Source: Isochrysis galbana (lineage: Eukaryota > Haptophyta > Isochrysidales > Isochrysidaceae). From it: DNA of 64,000 bases. Made by a program: the position numbers and the translations under genes. The DNA lies in contig CM030931.1 in assembly GCA_018136815.1 (NCBI GenBank), positions 6,009,515-6,073,514 of the forward strand, read 5' to 3'. Positions 63,864-64,000 of the stretch are shown here, in pieces (position 1 is the first letter of the stretch; every line of letters starts with the position of its first letter). Below the pieces are notes generated by a model. It was not told where the DNA came from and did no database searches. It was given only the letters and a program-made list of their open reading frames with translations.

Positions 63864-64000
63864 ACCAAAGAGCACTGATGAGTGTATGTCCACACCAAAG
63901 AGCACCGACCGCGTAAAAGCAGACAACAAGTTTCGTCACACGTCTATATGGAGGAGACGAGGGAAGGGTGAGCAGTTGCCCTGCAGTTGAGCAGTTGCCC

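Overview
This is a GC-rich nuclear window from a eukaryote. Its genes are split by short introns (about 50 to 180 bp). Nearly all have GT-AG ends with donors such as GTGAGC, GTGCGC or GTGGGC, and one intron looks GC-AG. Long C or G homopolymers lie near gene starts, most gaps are full of non-LTR retroelement pieces, DNA-transposon derivatives and other repeats, and the genes are those of a free-living protist. A unicellular alga of the haptophyte or stramenopile kind would fit, but I cannot prove the lineage from this sequence. All exon joins given here are my own reading of splice signals, frame and family alignment.

Layout. 1-3.4 kb: an AT-richer block with short unknown ORFs, an aspartyl/asparaginyl hydroxylase-like fragment and several copies of a repeated promoter-like cassette. 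3.9-5.3 kb: an endocytic-adaptor-like ARM protein with NPF/DPF motifs. 7.6-8.9 kb: a leucine-rich-repeat protein. 11.4-13.7 kb (minus): a secreted C69 peptidase with a C-terminal membrane anchor. 14-18 kb: repeats and a poorly resolved acidic protein gene carrying an insertion at a splice acceptor. 18.7-20.1 kb (minus): an MFS transporter. 20.5-22.6 kb: dispersed repeats, a tandem array and tRNA-Met. 23-26 kb (minus): broken LTR-retrotransposon remains. 26.8-30 kb: an unknown first exon, a LINE copy with target-site duplications, and an orphan exon. 30.9-33.2 kb (minus): a TPR protein. 34.5-35.6 kb: a LINE 3' portion. 36.4-38.2 kb: a TauE/SafE-type anion exporter. 40.1-41.1 kb (minus): a monoacylglycerol-lipase-like hydrolase. 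42.5-47.0 kb (minus): a nine-exon insulin-degrading-enzyme-type M16 peptidase. 49.2-50.5 kb: a vacuolar iron transporter (VIT/CCC1). 53.2-54.0 kb: an unknown four-helix membrane protein. 55.3-57.2 kb: an hAT element with both ends and 8-bp duplications. 58.7-62.3 kb: an Hsp70-type ATPase with a long N-terminal extension and no substrate-binding domain. The last kilobase holds small AT-rich ORFs and a terminal-inverted-repeat element.

The host genes are independent housekeeping, transport and proteolysis genes; nothing suggests an operon. The most unusual signals are regulatory or mobile: a repeated palindrome + T-tract + TATA cassette; two differing insertions that share one 5' end and sit at 3' splice sites, one of which duplicated the acceptor itself; poly-C leaders just upstream of many start codons; and the Hsp70 ATPase without its client-binding half.
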